Assembly: GCA_016712375.1 (NCBI GenBank)
Contig: JADJRE010000005.1
Coordinates: 124,001 to 188,000 of the forward strand
Source: Rhodospirillales bacterium
GTDB taxonomy: Bacteria > Pseudomonadota > Alphaproteobacteria > Rhodospirillales > Defluviicoccaceae
Direction of reading: 5' to 3'
Length of the DNA: 64,000 bases
Below are positions 44,664 to 52,832 of this stretch, in pieces. Under the pieces are notes generated by a model. It was not told the DNA's origin, ran no database searches, and saw only the letters and a list, made by a program, of their open reading frames with translations. The position numbers and the translations under genes were made by a program. Every line of letters starts with the position of its first letter. Positions within the stretch are counted from its first letter, which is position 1.

Positions 44664-45416
44664 ATGCGGCCGATGGCGGGCGCCGACGAGTATGCAATCG
44701 TGCTGTTTTCGGGCGGGCAGGATTCTGCGACTTGTCTCGCCTGGGCATTGGCGGAATTTGGCCGCGTCGAGACCGTTGCCTTCGATTACCGGCAGCGCCA
44801 CAGGGTAGAGCTCAACTGTCGCAAGGTCGTTCTCGCCGAGTTCCGGAGGCTGTTTCCCAAATGGTCGGATAAGCTGGGCCAACACCATCTGGTCGATCTC
44901 GGGTTCCTGGCGGAGCTGGGCGAAACCGGACTGACGGGCGAGCAAGAGATCCGAATGCAGGCGAACGGCCTGCCCAGCACTTTCGTGCCCGGCCGTAACA
45001 TTCTGTTCCTGACGACGGCGGCGGCAATCGCCTATCGCGCCGGCATCCGCCACATCATCGGCGGCATGTGCGAAACCGACTATTCCGGCTATCCCGACTG
45101 CCGCGACAACACGATGAAGGCGGTGCAACTCGCCCTCAACCTTGGCATGGACACGCATTTTGTCCTGCATACGCCGCTGATGTGGCGCGACAAGGCCGAC
45201 ACGTGGCGGTTGGCCGACGAATTGGGCGGGCGGCCCCTTGTCAACCTGATCCGCGAGCACACGCACACCTGTTATCTAGGCGAACGAACGACCCGCCACG
45301 ACTGGGGCTATGGCTGCGGCACCTGCCCCGCCTGCCGGTTGCGCGCTGATGGTTGGGAACGCTGGCGCGCGCGCTGGGACGCCCCCGAGGATTCGGGGCG
45401 CGTTGCTCCCGACTAA
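44664..45416 (+). CDS. queC: 7-cyano-7-deazaguanine synthase
   Basis: About 250 residues. It converts CDG to preQ0 for queuosine using ATP and ammonia. PP-loop LFSGGQDSATCLAWAL, then FVPGRNILFLTTAAAIAYR, GGMCETDYSGYPDCRD and the Cys4 zinc site at the C-terminus GCGTCPACRLRADGW with an upstream Cys in HTCYLGER. Start uncertain between ATG 44664 and 44673; the frame is open further upstream to 44604. No other queuosine gene is adjacent. Confidence 0.93.
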   Translation: MRPMAGADEYAIVLFSGGQDSATCLAWALAEFGRVETVAFDYRQRHRVELNCRKVVLAEFRRLFPKWSDKLGQHHLVDLGFLAELGETGLTGEQEIRMQANGLPSTFVPGRNILFLTTAAAIAYRAGIRHIIGGMCETDYSGYPDCRDNTMKAVQLALNLGMDTHFVLHTPLMWRDKADTWRLADELGGRPLVNLIREHTHTCYLGERTTRHDWGYGCGTCPACRLRADGWERWRARWDAPEDSGRVAPD

Positions 45417-45421
45417 GCGCC

Positions 45422-45456
45422 GCCCGTCCCTGCCCGTCCCGGCCCGTCCCCGCCCG
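45422..45456. repeat. Decamer tandem repeat GCCCGTCCCN
   Basis: Three and a half copies of a 10-base unit GCCCGTCCC plus one variable base lie directly after the queC stop. It is a short minisatellite, pure C/G-rich, with no spacer, so not CRISPR. Confidence 0.7.
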
Positions 45457-45472
45457 AACACCTGCCCGTGAA

Positions 45473-45529
45473 TTGACTCCCGCGCCATTTAGGCTATTTT
45501 GTCCGGCGTTTATCAATCTGGAATTGATA
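45473..45529 (+). promoter_or_regulatory. Candidate promoter with overlapping perfect palindrome
   Basis: TTGACT (45473-45478) and TATTTT (45495-45500) are separated by 16 bases, a reasonable sigma70-like pair. Eleven bases downstream lies TATCAAT-CTGGA-ATTGATA (45511-45529), a perfect 7-base inverted repeat with 5-base spacer. It would sit at the transcription start of the secreted protein gene at 45589 and looks like a repressor operator. Confidence 0.5.
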
Positions 45530-45588
45530 TGCTTCGGTCGCTTCATTCCGGGCCCTAGCAGGTCTCGCTCAAGTAGCGGAGGATCGCC

Positions 45589-45978
45589 ATGATCGTATCG
45601 AGGAGCCTTCTTGCCGCTTTCTTCGTCGGCTCTTCACTCGTTGCCGCTCTGCCCGCGACGCATGCCGAATCACAGGATACTCCTATTTATGGCCGGCAGC
45701 TGATGACCGAGAGCGAACAGCGTGCGTACCGGCAAAAGATGCGTACCGCCGTGAGCGCTGAAGAGCGCGAGCAGATCCGCGCTCAGCACCATCGCGACAT
45801 GCAGGAGCGGGCGCAGGCGCGGGGCGTCACCTTGCCAGACATGCCGCCGGCAAAGGGTATGAGCGGCCAAGGCCCGGGAGGTCAGGGCATGGGATCCGGT
45901 GGCGGTGGAGGAATGAGGTCCGGCGGACGAGGCATGGGGCCAGGTGGCATGGGTCCCGGCGGTGGCGGCGGCCAGTAG
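45589..45978 (+). CDS. Secreted Gly/Met-rich protein, conserved hypothetical
   Basis: 129 residues. Signal peptide about 1-25 (LLAAFFVGSSLVAALPATHA). The mature part begins with PIYGRQLMTESEQRAYRQKM, then EEREQIRAQHHRDMQERAQARGVTLPD, a pattern common in a widespread periplasmic hypothetical family often found beside cytochrome genes. The C-terminal 40 residues are Gly and Met repeats (GQGMGSGGGGGMRSGG). A candidate promoter and palindromic operator lie upstream. Met-rich tails suggest metal binding, which is inference only. A cytochrome b561 remnant follows. Confidence 0.75.
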   Translation: MIVSRSLLAAFFVGSSLVAALPATHAESQDTPIYGRQLMTESEQRAYRQKMRTAVSAEEREQIRAQHHRDMQERAQARGVTLPDMPPAKGMSGQGPGGQGMGSGGGGGMRSGGRGMGPGGMGPGGGGGQ

Positions 45979-46053
45979 AGGGTGCTCACTTGGTGTGCAT
46001 GGGTCGTTCTGTGTCGTTGATAAGCCGGATGTTGACATCCTCCCGCCGACCCA

Positions 46054-46417
46054 CATGCGCCGCTTCAGCCCGCGGCATCCTGTTTCCACTGGTCGCAGGT
46101 TCGGTAACGAAGGCTTGGGTGAGATCCACGAATTTCTCGGCAACCTCGTCGTGGTGCTCGCGAGCGTGCACGTCGCGGCCGTGTTGGCTGACCGGCTGCT
46201 CACCCGCGAGAACCTGGTTGTCGCCATGCTCACCGGCCGCAAGCAGCTGGACCCGGCGGTAGCGGAGAAGGAGCCGCCGTTCGTCGCCGGCTGGCGGGCG
46301 CTGATCATCGTGCTGCTGGTGGGGCTAGCAGGAGCGGCGCTGTTCCGCGGCACCGACTTCGCCGGTATCGCCGCCGAGCCGGCACGGGAGAGCGGGGAGA
46401 GCATCGGAGACGACTAA
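46054..46417 (+). pseudogene. Cytochrome b561-type fragment, N-terminus missing
   Basis: The segment EIHEFLGNLVVVLASVHVAAV then LADRLLTRENLVVAMLTGRKQL matches the last helix pair of b561-type cytochromes, including a His in SVHVAAV and the ENLV-x-AMLTGRK tail. The upstream helices and their haem ligands are absent: only about 75 bases separate the preceding gene from the first possible ATG at 46054. A final hydrophobic helix LIIVLLVGLAGAALFRG follows. Probably a truncated remnant of a membrane cytochrome once paired with the secreted protein. Confidence 0.7.
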
Positions 46418-46423
46418 GGCGCG

Positions 46424-47377
46424 TCACCGCGCCGGGCTGCCTGCAGACCACACCTCGAACGCCGGATAGGGCTGGCGCTCGGTGTTCATCAGTCCCCAAT
46501 GTCCTTCCATCGGATCGCGCAACTGCTCCGCCTTCCAAGGCGCATCAAACGCCTCGAAAGCCGCGGCGAAGCTGATGAAGATGCTTGGCGCGTCGATCTG
46601 CGCTAGCCGTCCCGCCGCCAGCCATGCGCTCCAGAAGGCGCGCTGCCGTTCCGCCGAAAAGCCGTCGCCGCCGCCGTTCGGGATTCCGGTTTCCTTGACC
46701 AGCACCGGCCCGCCGGCGGCGCGCGCGATCGCCTGGGCGCGGCCGTGCACCCAAGCGACCGCCGCGTCGGGGGCAAGACTGGCCTGGTCGATCGCCGGGT
46801 GGATGTTGGGCGCGAGAAAATCGCCGAACGCCAGCAGCGGCGGCCAGCCGTAGTCACCCGCCGGCTCGCTCGTGCTTACTGGCAGCACACTGCCGCCGGT
46901 TCCGGCAAGGACCCGCAGCCGGTCGCGGGCGTGCGCCAGATCAGCGATGTCGTAGCGATTGTCGTTGATGCCCTCGTTGCCGATGATCACCGCCAGCGCC
47001 AGCCGGTCGCCCCAGCGGCGAACGAGCTCGGCGGTGCCGGCGATCTCGGCCTGAGAGCGCGGATCCCAGACGCCGAGCAGGACGGCACGATAGCCCAGCG
47101 CCGCTGCCTGTTCGAGAATGCCGGGGGTGACGTCCGGCCGGAAATCGTAAAGCACGAGGCCATCGAACGCCGGGCGCAGCGCCGCAAGGTCGGCGCCCAG
47201 CCGCTCCGCCGGCCAGGGCCCGTCGGCTGGCGGCACACGCGGATCGAAGCCGGTCGGCACGTAGGCGATCATGGCCGGGCGCTCGCTGCGCAGGTAGGCA
47301 AAGAAGGATTGCTCCTCCCCGGCCACAGCGGGGGTGGCGGCGAGCAGCGCCGCCAGCAGCAGGAGCAGGCGGATCAT
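46424..47377 (-). CDS. GH17-like secreted glycoside hydrolase
   Basis: 317 residues. Signal peptide about 1-19 (LLLLLAALLAATPAVAG). The body is a TIM barrel: IAYVPTGFDPR, LVLYDFRPDVTPGILEQ, VIIGNEGINDNRY and VLVKETGIPNGGGDGF. The GNE and KETG elements correspond to the acid/base and nucleophile Glu positions of GH17 beta-1,3-glucanases. C-terminal segment GHWGLMNTERQPYP fits. Substrate probably a beta-glucan, by inference. Overlaps the upstream gene by four bases and is the last of a three-gene operon. Confidence 0.72.
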   Translation of the reverse strand: MIRLLLLLAALLAATPAVAGEEQSFFAYLRSERPAMIAYVPTGFDPRVPPADGPWPAERLGADLAALRPAFDGLVLYDFRPDVTPGILEQAAALGYRAVLLGVWDPRSQAEIAGTAELVRRWGDRLALAVIIGNEGINDNRYDIADLAHARDRLRVLAGTGGSVLPVSTSEPAGDYGWPPLLAFGDFLAPNIHPAIDQASLAPDAAVAWVHGRAQAIARAAGGPVLVKETGIPNGGGDGFSAERQRAFWSAWLAAGRLAQIDAPSIFISFAAAFEAFDAPWKAEQLRDPMEGHWGLMNTERQPYPAFEVWSAGSPAR

Positions 47378-47970
47378 CCGCCGCGCTCCCAGCGGATGTC
47401 GTCCAGGAAGACAGTGATTCGACCGCCCGGATTGTGCTTGTCGTTGGCGATCACCATGAACGGCGTGACGACGCGGGAGAGGTCGCGGCCGCGGGCGTCG
47501 ATGCGGTATTCCTGCCACTCGGCGCCGAGCTTGATCCAGCCGGCGTCCAGCGGCAGCGAGTCCGAGTCGCCGAACGGCTGATCGCCAGCCACCGCCGCCT
47601 TGACGCGGATGCGCTCGCCGCCTGCCTGCCCGCGCGCCCGGAACACCAGCGCGCCGGCGCCCGCCAAATCGAAGCCCGGCCCCGGCTCGGCGCCCCAATA
47701 TCCAGGCGCGCTGGCGACGACGATTCCAGCCCAGCGGACGCGTTCCAAATCGAAGTCGAGCCGCACCGCCGTTCCGCCGTCGGCGGGCGTGGCGAGATCG
47801 ACGCGCAGCGCCTCCCCGGCGCCGGGAATCACATTCGTCCAGGACCCTTGGTTGTCGGCGGAGCCGGCGTCGCGATAGACAAAGACGGGCGGCTCGGCGG
47901 CGGCCGGCGGCACAGGCGCCGCGAGCGCGATCAGTGAGAGCGCAAGAGCCCGTGTCCGCGGCGTGCTCAC
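47374..47970 (-). CDS. Secreted beta-sandwich (carbohydrate-binding-like) protein
   Basis: 198 residues. Start GTG at 47970 gives a signal peptide (ALALSLIALAAPVPPAAA). The rest is beta-rich with FVYRDAGSADNQGSWTNVIP, VRLDFDLERVRWAGIVVASAPGYWG (part) and a final VTPFMVIANDKHNPGGRITVFLDDIRWE. That closing ITVFLDDIRWE strand is typical of jelly-roll carbohydrate-binding modules. It is coupled to the GH17-like gene by an ATGA overlap, so it probably aids the same polysaccharide substrate. No family number is claimed. Confidence 0.62.
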   Translation of the reverse strand: MSTPRTRALALSLIALAAPVPPAAAEPPVFVYRDAGSADNQGSWTNVIPGAGEALRVDLATPADGGTAVRLDFDLERVRWAGIVVASAPGYWGAEPGPGFDLAGAGALVFRARGQAGGERIRVKAAVAGDQPFGDSDSLPLDAGWIKLGAEWQEYRIDARGRDLSRVVTPFMVIANDKHNPGGRITVFLDDIRWERGG

Positions 47971-47983
47971 GCGTGCGTCTGCG

Positions 47984-49198
47984 TCACAAAGCCCCTCCGG
48001 CCGGCTTGCACACCACCACCGGCGCCCGTTCCGCCGGCGGGGTGTTGCGGCTGCGATGGGTGCGGACAATGCCGTCGATGATGACCATGCCGATGCCGGG
48101 CAGGTCGCCGAGCGCCACGCTTTCCAGCAGGTCCCGCCCCGCCGAGTGCTGCGCCCGGTCGAGGATGACGAGGTCGCAGGTGCGGCCGGATTCGATCAGG
48201 CCGCAGCTCAGGCCGTGGATGCGCGCCGTGTTGCCGGTGGCGAAGCAGAAGGCGATTTCCGCCGGCACCTCGCCGAGGCTGGCGAGTTGGGCGATCATCC
48301 GCAGCACGCCCAGCGGCTGCACCCCCGAGCCGGCCGGCGCATCCGTTCCGAGGATGACGCGCTCCAACTGCCCCAGCTCCGTTGCAGCGCGCAGCGCCAC
48401 CAGCGCAGAGCGGAAATTGCCGTTGTGCACCAGCTCGATGGCGCGCGAGCAGCGCTCGCACAGGCAGCGGATCTGGTCGTCGGGCAGGGCGGTGTGGCCG
48501 CCGTTGATGTGGCCGATGACGTCGGCGTCGGCGGCGAGCACCACGTCGGCGTCGATCAGCCCGGATCCCGGGATCGACGGGCCGCCGGTGTGGATGGTGC
48601 TGCGGATGCCGTGCTTGCGCGCCCAGGCGACCATACGCTGCGCCTCCCCGGCTTCCTTGACGCCACCGAGGCCGACCTCTCCCAGCATCGTCACGCCGGC
48701 CGCCGCGAGTTCGGCGAAGTCGCTTTCGACCATGCCCTTCTCGAGGACCGGCGCACCCGCCAGCACCTTGACGCCGCCCGGCCGGAAGGCGTCGAATGCT
48801 CGCTGGGCCGTGATCGCCAGTGCCTTGACGCCGAGGATGTCCTTCGGCCGGCCGGGAAGGTGCACTTCGCCCGCCGAGATCATTGTCGTTACCCCGCCAT
48901 GCAGGCAGCTGTCGATCCAGCCGAGCTGGTTCTGCCGCGGCGTCCAGTCGCCGAACACCGGGTGCACGTGGCTGTCGATCAGGCCGGGGGCGACGGCGCA
49001 GCCGCAGGCGTCAACGACCACCGGGGCGTCCTCGGTGTCCACGTCCTGCGCATGACCGACGGCGGTGATCATGCCCGCCTCGGCGACGATGGTATCAGCG
49101 TCGAGAACGGGACGCGCCAGGTCACCCGACAGCAGCAGCCCGATGTTGCGGACGACGAGCTTGCGGCTCGAAGGCTGATTTGTCGGCGCATCGGCCAT
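47984..49198 (-). CDS. Enamidase-like amidohydrolase
   Basis: 404 residues. Amidohydrolase with APGLIDSHVHPVFGDWTPRQNQ (metal-binding HxH), LHGGVTTMISAGEVHLPGRPKD, IGHINGGHTALPD (His ligands) and ILGTDAPAGSGVQPLG (catalytic Asp). The GDWTPRQ and VHLPGRPKD segments resemble the clostridial enamidase that hydrolyses tetrahydro-6-oxonicotinate. No other nicotinate degradation gene is near, so the true substrate is open. Start ATG 49198. It leads the minus-strand operon with the two secreted proteins. Confidence 0.8.
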   Translation of the reverse strand: MADAPTNQPSSRKLVVRNIGLLLSGDLARPVLDADTIVAEAGMITAVGHAQDVDTEDAPVVVDACGCAVAPGLIDSHVHPVFGDWTPRQNQLGWIDSCLHGGVTTMISAGEVHLPGRPKDILGVKALAITAQRAFDAFRPGGVKVLAGAPVLEKGMVESDFAELAAAGVTMLGEVGLGGVKEAGEAQRMVAWARKHGIRSTIHTGGPSIPGSGLIDADVVLAADADVIGHINGGHTALPDDQIRCLCERCSRAIELVHNGNFRSALVALRAATELGQLERVILGTDAPAGSGVQPLGVLRMIAQLASLGEVPAEIAFCFATGNTARIHGLSCGLIESGRTCDLVILDRAQHSAGRDLLESVALGDLPGIGMVIIDGIVRTHRSRNTPPAERAPVVVCKPAGGAL

Positions 49199-49352
49199 GG
49201 TGTTCGCTCCTGCTGTCGCTGCCGGTAGATTAGGTGATGTCTGCGGACGCTGCCGACGCCTGTAATCTTCGGTAACCAAACGTGAGTTGGTGGCGGAGGC
49301 TCCGGCTCTTTAGAAGCGATGCGAGGGATTCCCATATCAAATTGTCAGGCCA

Positions 49353-50959
49353 ATGAATACTCCTGCACGCAGCACCGCCGACCAAACCGCCGCATCGACG
49401 CCGATGCCGGCACCTTCGCGGGTGCCGGTGCCAGGCACGTTGTTCATCAAGGCCTATGCCTGGAACCGCTGGCGGACGCTGGCGCGACAGGACGCGGTGG
49501 AAGCGCAGCGACAGGAATTGCTGAAGCTGGTGCGCCGGGCGGAGCGGACCCGCTTCGGCTCCGATCATCGCTTTCACAGCATCGGCAACGTCGCCAATTA
49601 TCAGGTGCAGGTTCCGCTGCGTACCTATAACCAGCACTGGGATGAATACTGGAAGGATTCCTTCCCTCGTTTGCAGGACTGCACCTGGCCCGGGCTGATA
49701 CCGTACTACGCGGTTTCTTCCGGCACCTCGTCGGGAAAGGTGAAGTACATCCCTTGCTCGATGGACATGGTGCGCTCGAACAAGCGCGCGGCACTCGACA
49801 TCTTTGTTCACCATCTGCGCAATCGCCCGAACAGCCGCGTGTTCGACGGCAAATCGTTCGTCCTCGGCGGCTCCACCGACCTGAAGGAGCAGGCGCCTGG
49901 CATCTACAGCGGCGACATCAGCGGCATCGCTGCGCAGAACGTGCCGTGGTGGATCCGCCGCTGGTATTTCCCGCCCGCCTCGCTGACCTTCATCACCGAT
50001 TGGGAAGAGAAGATCGAGCGGCTGGCGCCGCTGGCGTTGCAGGAGGACATCCGCTTCATGTCCGGCGCGCCCGGCTGGATGACGTTGCTGCTCGAGAAGC
50101 TGGCGGCGCTGAAGGGCGAGGGAAAGCGAATCAAGGACGTTTTCCCCAAGCTGGAGCTGATCACCCACGGCGGCGTCAGCCTCAACCCTTACCGCAAGCG
50201 CTTTGAAGCCATGCTGGAAGGGAGCCGCGCGGAAATGCGCGAGGTCTACCCGGCAAGCGAGGGCTTCGTCGCCATCGCCGACCGCGGCCCACAACAAGGA
50301 TTGCGGCTGATCGCTGACAACGGCCTGTTCTACGAGTTCGTGCCGGTGGAAGAAATCGGCCGGGAACGCCCCACGCGGCACTGGTTGGGCACCGTGGAGA
50401 CCGGCGTCGATTACGCCATCGTGCTGACCACCTGCGCCGGTTTGTGGAGCTACGTCGTCGGTGACGTGGTCCGCTTTGTCGACAAGACCCCGCCGCGGCT
50501 GCTGATCACCGGGCGAACCTCCTACATGCTGTCCTCATTCGGCGAACACATCAGCGGCGAACTGCTCGAGACCTGGTGCTGGCGGCGGCGGAGACGATCG
50601 GCGCCGAGGTGAGCGAGTTCTCCGTTGGCACGGCGTTCGCGGAGCAGGCGGGGGGCGAGCTCGGCCACCACGTCTACGTCGTCGAGTTCGGCGAGGGGAT
50701 CGAGGACCCTGCACGCGTTGCCGCCTTTGTCGCTGCCGTCGATCGCGAACTTGCCAAGCGCAACGAAGATTACGACGAGCGTCGGGTGATCGCCCGCGGC
50801 GTCGGCACGCCGGTGGTGCACGCCGTGGCACCCGGCACCTTCGCCGCCTGGATGAAAAGCGAGGGCAAGCTTGGCGGCCAGAACAAGGTGCCGCGCGTTA
50901 TCGGTGATCCCAAGCTTCTCGGCCGCCTGCTGCAGTTCGTGGGCGCCGCGCCACGTTGA
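49353..50959 (+). CDS. GH3 auxin-responsive promoter family (acyl-adenylating) protein, one frame break
   Basis: About 535 residues. GH3 proteins adenylate carboxylic acids and join them to amino acids or other acceptors; plant members conjugate jasmonate and auxin. Seen: the ATP-binding YYAVSSGTSSGKVKYIP, GVSLNPYRKRFEAML, EVYPASEGFVAIAD and YVVGDVVRFVDKTPPRLLITGR with FGEHISGELL. The frame changes at about 50570: CTCGAGACC should be CTCGAGGACC, one G short, after which it reads VLAAAETIGAEVSEFSVG to the end at 50959. It precedes the class III aminotransferase on the same strand. Confidence 0.88.
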
Positions 50960-51065
50960 TCCGCGGCTGTCCGTGGCGGCACGGAGACGGGCCTCCCATC
51001 TTTGCCTTGCCGGGCGTCGGCGACGGACGCTAGCGTCGGCGCACTGAAACGACGTTGGTGCCGTC

Positions 51066-52454
51066 ATGTCCTTTGACTTGCAGCAGGTAATTGCGCAGCG
51101 CGGCGCGGAAAAGTTTCCGCTGTTCGACCGGTATCTGAACGGGCAGCTGGTGCGCGTGTTGAAGACCATCGGCTACGACGTGGATTACGTTCGCGGCGAA
51201 GGTCCGTACCTGTTCGATGCCGCCGGCAACCGTTATCTCGATCTGCTCAGCGGCTTCGGCGTCTTCGCCATGGGCCGCAACCACCCGGCGGTCGCCGCTG
51301 CCCTTCGGCAGGTGCTGGACGCGCAGCTTGCCGGCATGGTCCAGATGGACGTCTCGCTGCTGGCCGGCCTCCTGGCGGAAAAGCTGATCGCCCGCCTCCC
51401 CTACCTGGACAAGGCATTCTTCTGCAACTCCGGCGCCGAGGCGGTCGAAGGGGCGATCAAGTTCGCCCGCGCCGCCACCCGCCGGCCGAAAATCATCTAC
51501 TGCGATCACGCCTTTCACGGCCTGACGGTGGGCGCCCTGTCGCTGAACGGCGACGAACTCTTCCGCTCCGGCTTCGAGCCGCTGCTGGAGGGCTGCGTCC
51601 GCGTGCCGTTCAACGACATCGTCGCTCTCGAGCGCGCGCTGAAGGCGAACGAAGTCGCCGCCTTCATCTTCGAGCCGATCCAGGGCAAGGGCGTCAACCT
51701 GCCGGCCGATGGCTATCTGCAAGAAGCACAGCGGCTGTGCCGCAAGCACGGCACGCTGTTCGTCGCCGACGAGATCCAGACCGGACTGGGGCGGACCGGT
51801 ACATTCGTCGCCTGCGACCACTGGGATCTGACGCCCGACATGGTGCTGCTGGCGAAGGCGCTGTCCGGCGGCTTCGCGCCGGTGGGCGCGATCCTCATGC
51901 GCCGGGCGATCTTCGACAAGATGTTCGACCGGATGGACCGGGCGGTGGTGCACGGCTCGACGTTCTCCAAGAACGACATGGCGATGGCGGCTGGCCTCGC
52001 GACGCTGGCGGTGCTGGAAGAGGAACGGTTGATCGAACGCTCGGCCGATCTCGGCGAGCGGCTGATCGCCGATCTGCGCGCCCGCCTCGGCGGTTTCGAG
52101 TTCGTCAAGAACGTGCGCGGCAAGGGGATGATGATCGCCATCGAGTTCGGCCCGCCGAAAAGCCTGAAGCTGCGCGCCGCCTACGCGATGCTCGATAAAG
52201 CGAACAAGGGCCTGTTCTGCCAGCTGATCCTGATCCCGCTGTTCAAGAAGCACCGCATCCTGGCGCAGGTAGCGGGGCACGCGATGCCGGTGATCAAGCT
52301 GCTGCCGCCGCTGGTGATCGACGAGGCCGACGCGGAATGGATCGCCGGCGCTTTCGAAGACGTGGTCGGTGAGAGCCACGCGCTCGGCGCTGTCTGGGAC
52401 CTCGGCCGCACGCTCGCCGGCCACGCGCTGAAGAACCGCGCGGGGGTGGCGTGA
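51066..52454 (+). CDS. Class III PLP-dependent aminotransferase
   Basis: 462 residues. Acetylornithine/ornithine-type aminotransferase fold. Seen: YLDLLSGFGVFAMGRNHP, FCNSGAEAVEGAIKFARAATRR, YCDHAFHGLTVGALSLNG, the Asp in FVADEIQTGLGRTG and the PLP lysine in LLAKALSGGFAPVG. The frame is intact. The substrate is not identifiable. Adjacency to a GH3-family gene suggests the two act on one amino-compound, perhaps making an amino-acceptor and its acyl conjugate; this is inference. Confidence 0.87.
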   Translation: MSFDLQQVIAQRGAEKFPLFDRYLNGQLVRVLKTIGYDVDYVRGEGPYLFDAAGNRYLDLLSGFGVFAMGRNHPAVAAALRQVLDAQLAGMVQMDVSLLAGLLAEKLIARLPYLDKAFFCNSGAEAVEGAIKFARAATRRPKIIYCDHAFHGLTVGALSLNGDELFRSGFEPLLEGCVRVPFNDIVALERALKANEVAAFIFEPIQGKGVNLPADGYLQEAQRLCRKHGTLFVADEIQTGLGRTGTFVACDHWDLTPDMVLLAKALSGGFAPVGAILMRRAIFDKMFDRMDRAVVHGSTFSKNDMAMAAGLATLAVLEEERLIERSADLGERLIADLRARLGGFEFVKNVRGKGMMIAIEFGPPKSLKLRAAYAMLDKANKGLFCQLILIPLFKKHRILAQVAGHAMPVIKLLPPLVIDEADAEWIAGAFEDVVGESHALGAVWDLGRTLAGHALKNRAGVA

Positions 52455-52578
52455 GGGGGTGCGGTCGGACGGCGCTGAATCCCAGGTGTGTCAATTTGGA
52501 CGACGGTCACGGTCGCGTCCGCTCTGGCGGCCTTGCGACGGCGAGTAGCCAGGATCATCGGCAACCAACCCGTTGTAG

Positions 52579-52703
52579 GGCAGGTCTAAAGCGAAGCGTG
52601 ACCTGCCGGATGCATCGTGGCGATTAGCCGCATGCGGCGGGTTGCGCTTCGCTTCAAACCCGCCCTTGTATCTTGCCGGCGGTGAGGCGTAGCTGGCCTC
52701 ACC
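52579..52703. other. Array of three perfect 8-base hairpins, first two with complementary loops
   Basis: Hairpin 1: GGCAGGTC (52579-52586) with GACCTGCC (52600-52607). Hairpin 2: GGCGGGTT (52636-52643) with AACCCGCC (52657-52664). Hairpin 3: GGTGAGGC (52681-52688) with GCCTCACC (52696-52703). The loop of hairpin 1 holds AAGCGAAGCG (52589-52598) and that of hairpin 2 its exact complement CGCTTCGCTT (52645-52654). It lies in the noncoding DNA upstream of the IS110 transposase. It may be a REP-type pair or part of an IS110 guide (bridge) RNA. Confidence 0.6.
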
Positions 52704-52832
52704 GTGGACCGGGTGAGCATGCATCCGCCCTTGGACGGCAAGTCCGAAGCGTAGATTGTGCCCCCCGGTCCGCACCTTCGACCTCTTGGAGGCTGGACGG
52801 TATCGAGGACGCGGCGTTTTGCCCGCAAGTCC

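Noticed and set aside
45422..45456. Possible CRISPR-like repeat
   Set aside because: Ten-base units without spacers form a simple minisatellite, not an array.
47963..49228. 421-codon open frame antisense to the enamidase-like gene
   Set aside because: The minus-strand amidohydrolase has all metal ligands; the other frame is compositional.
51030..52424. 464-codon open frame antisense to the aminotransferase
   Set aside because: Composition is His/Gln/Arg-rich without domains; the + strand enzyme is complete.
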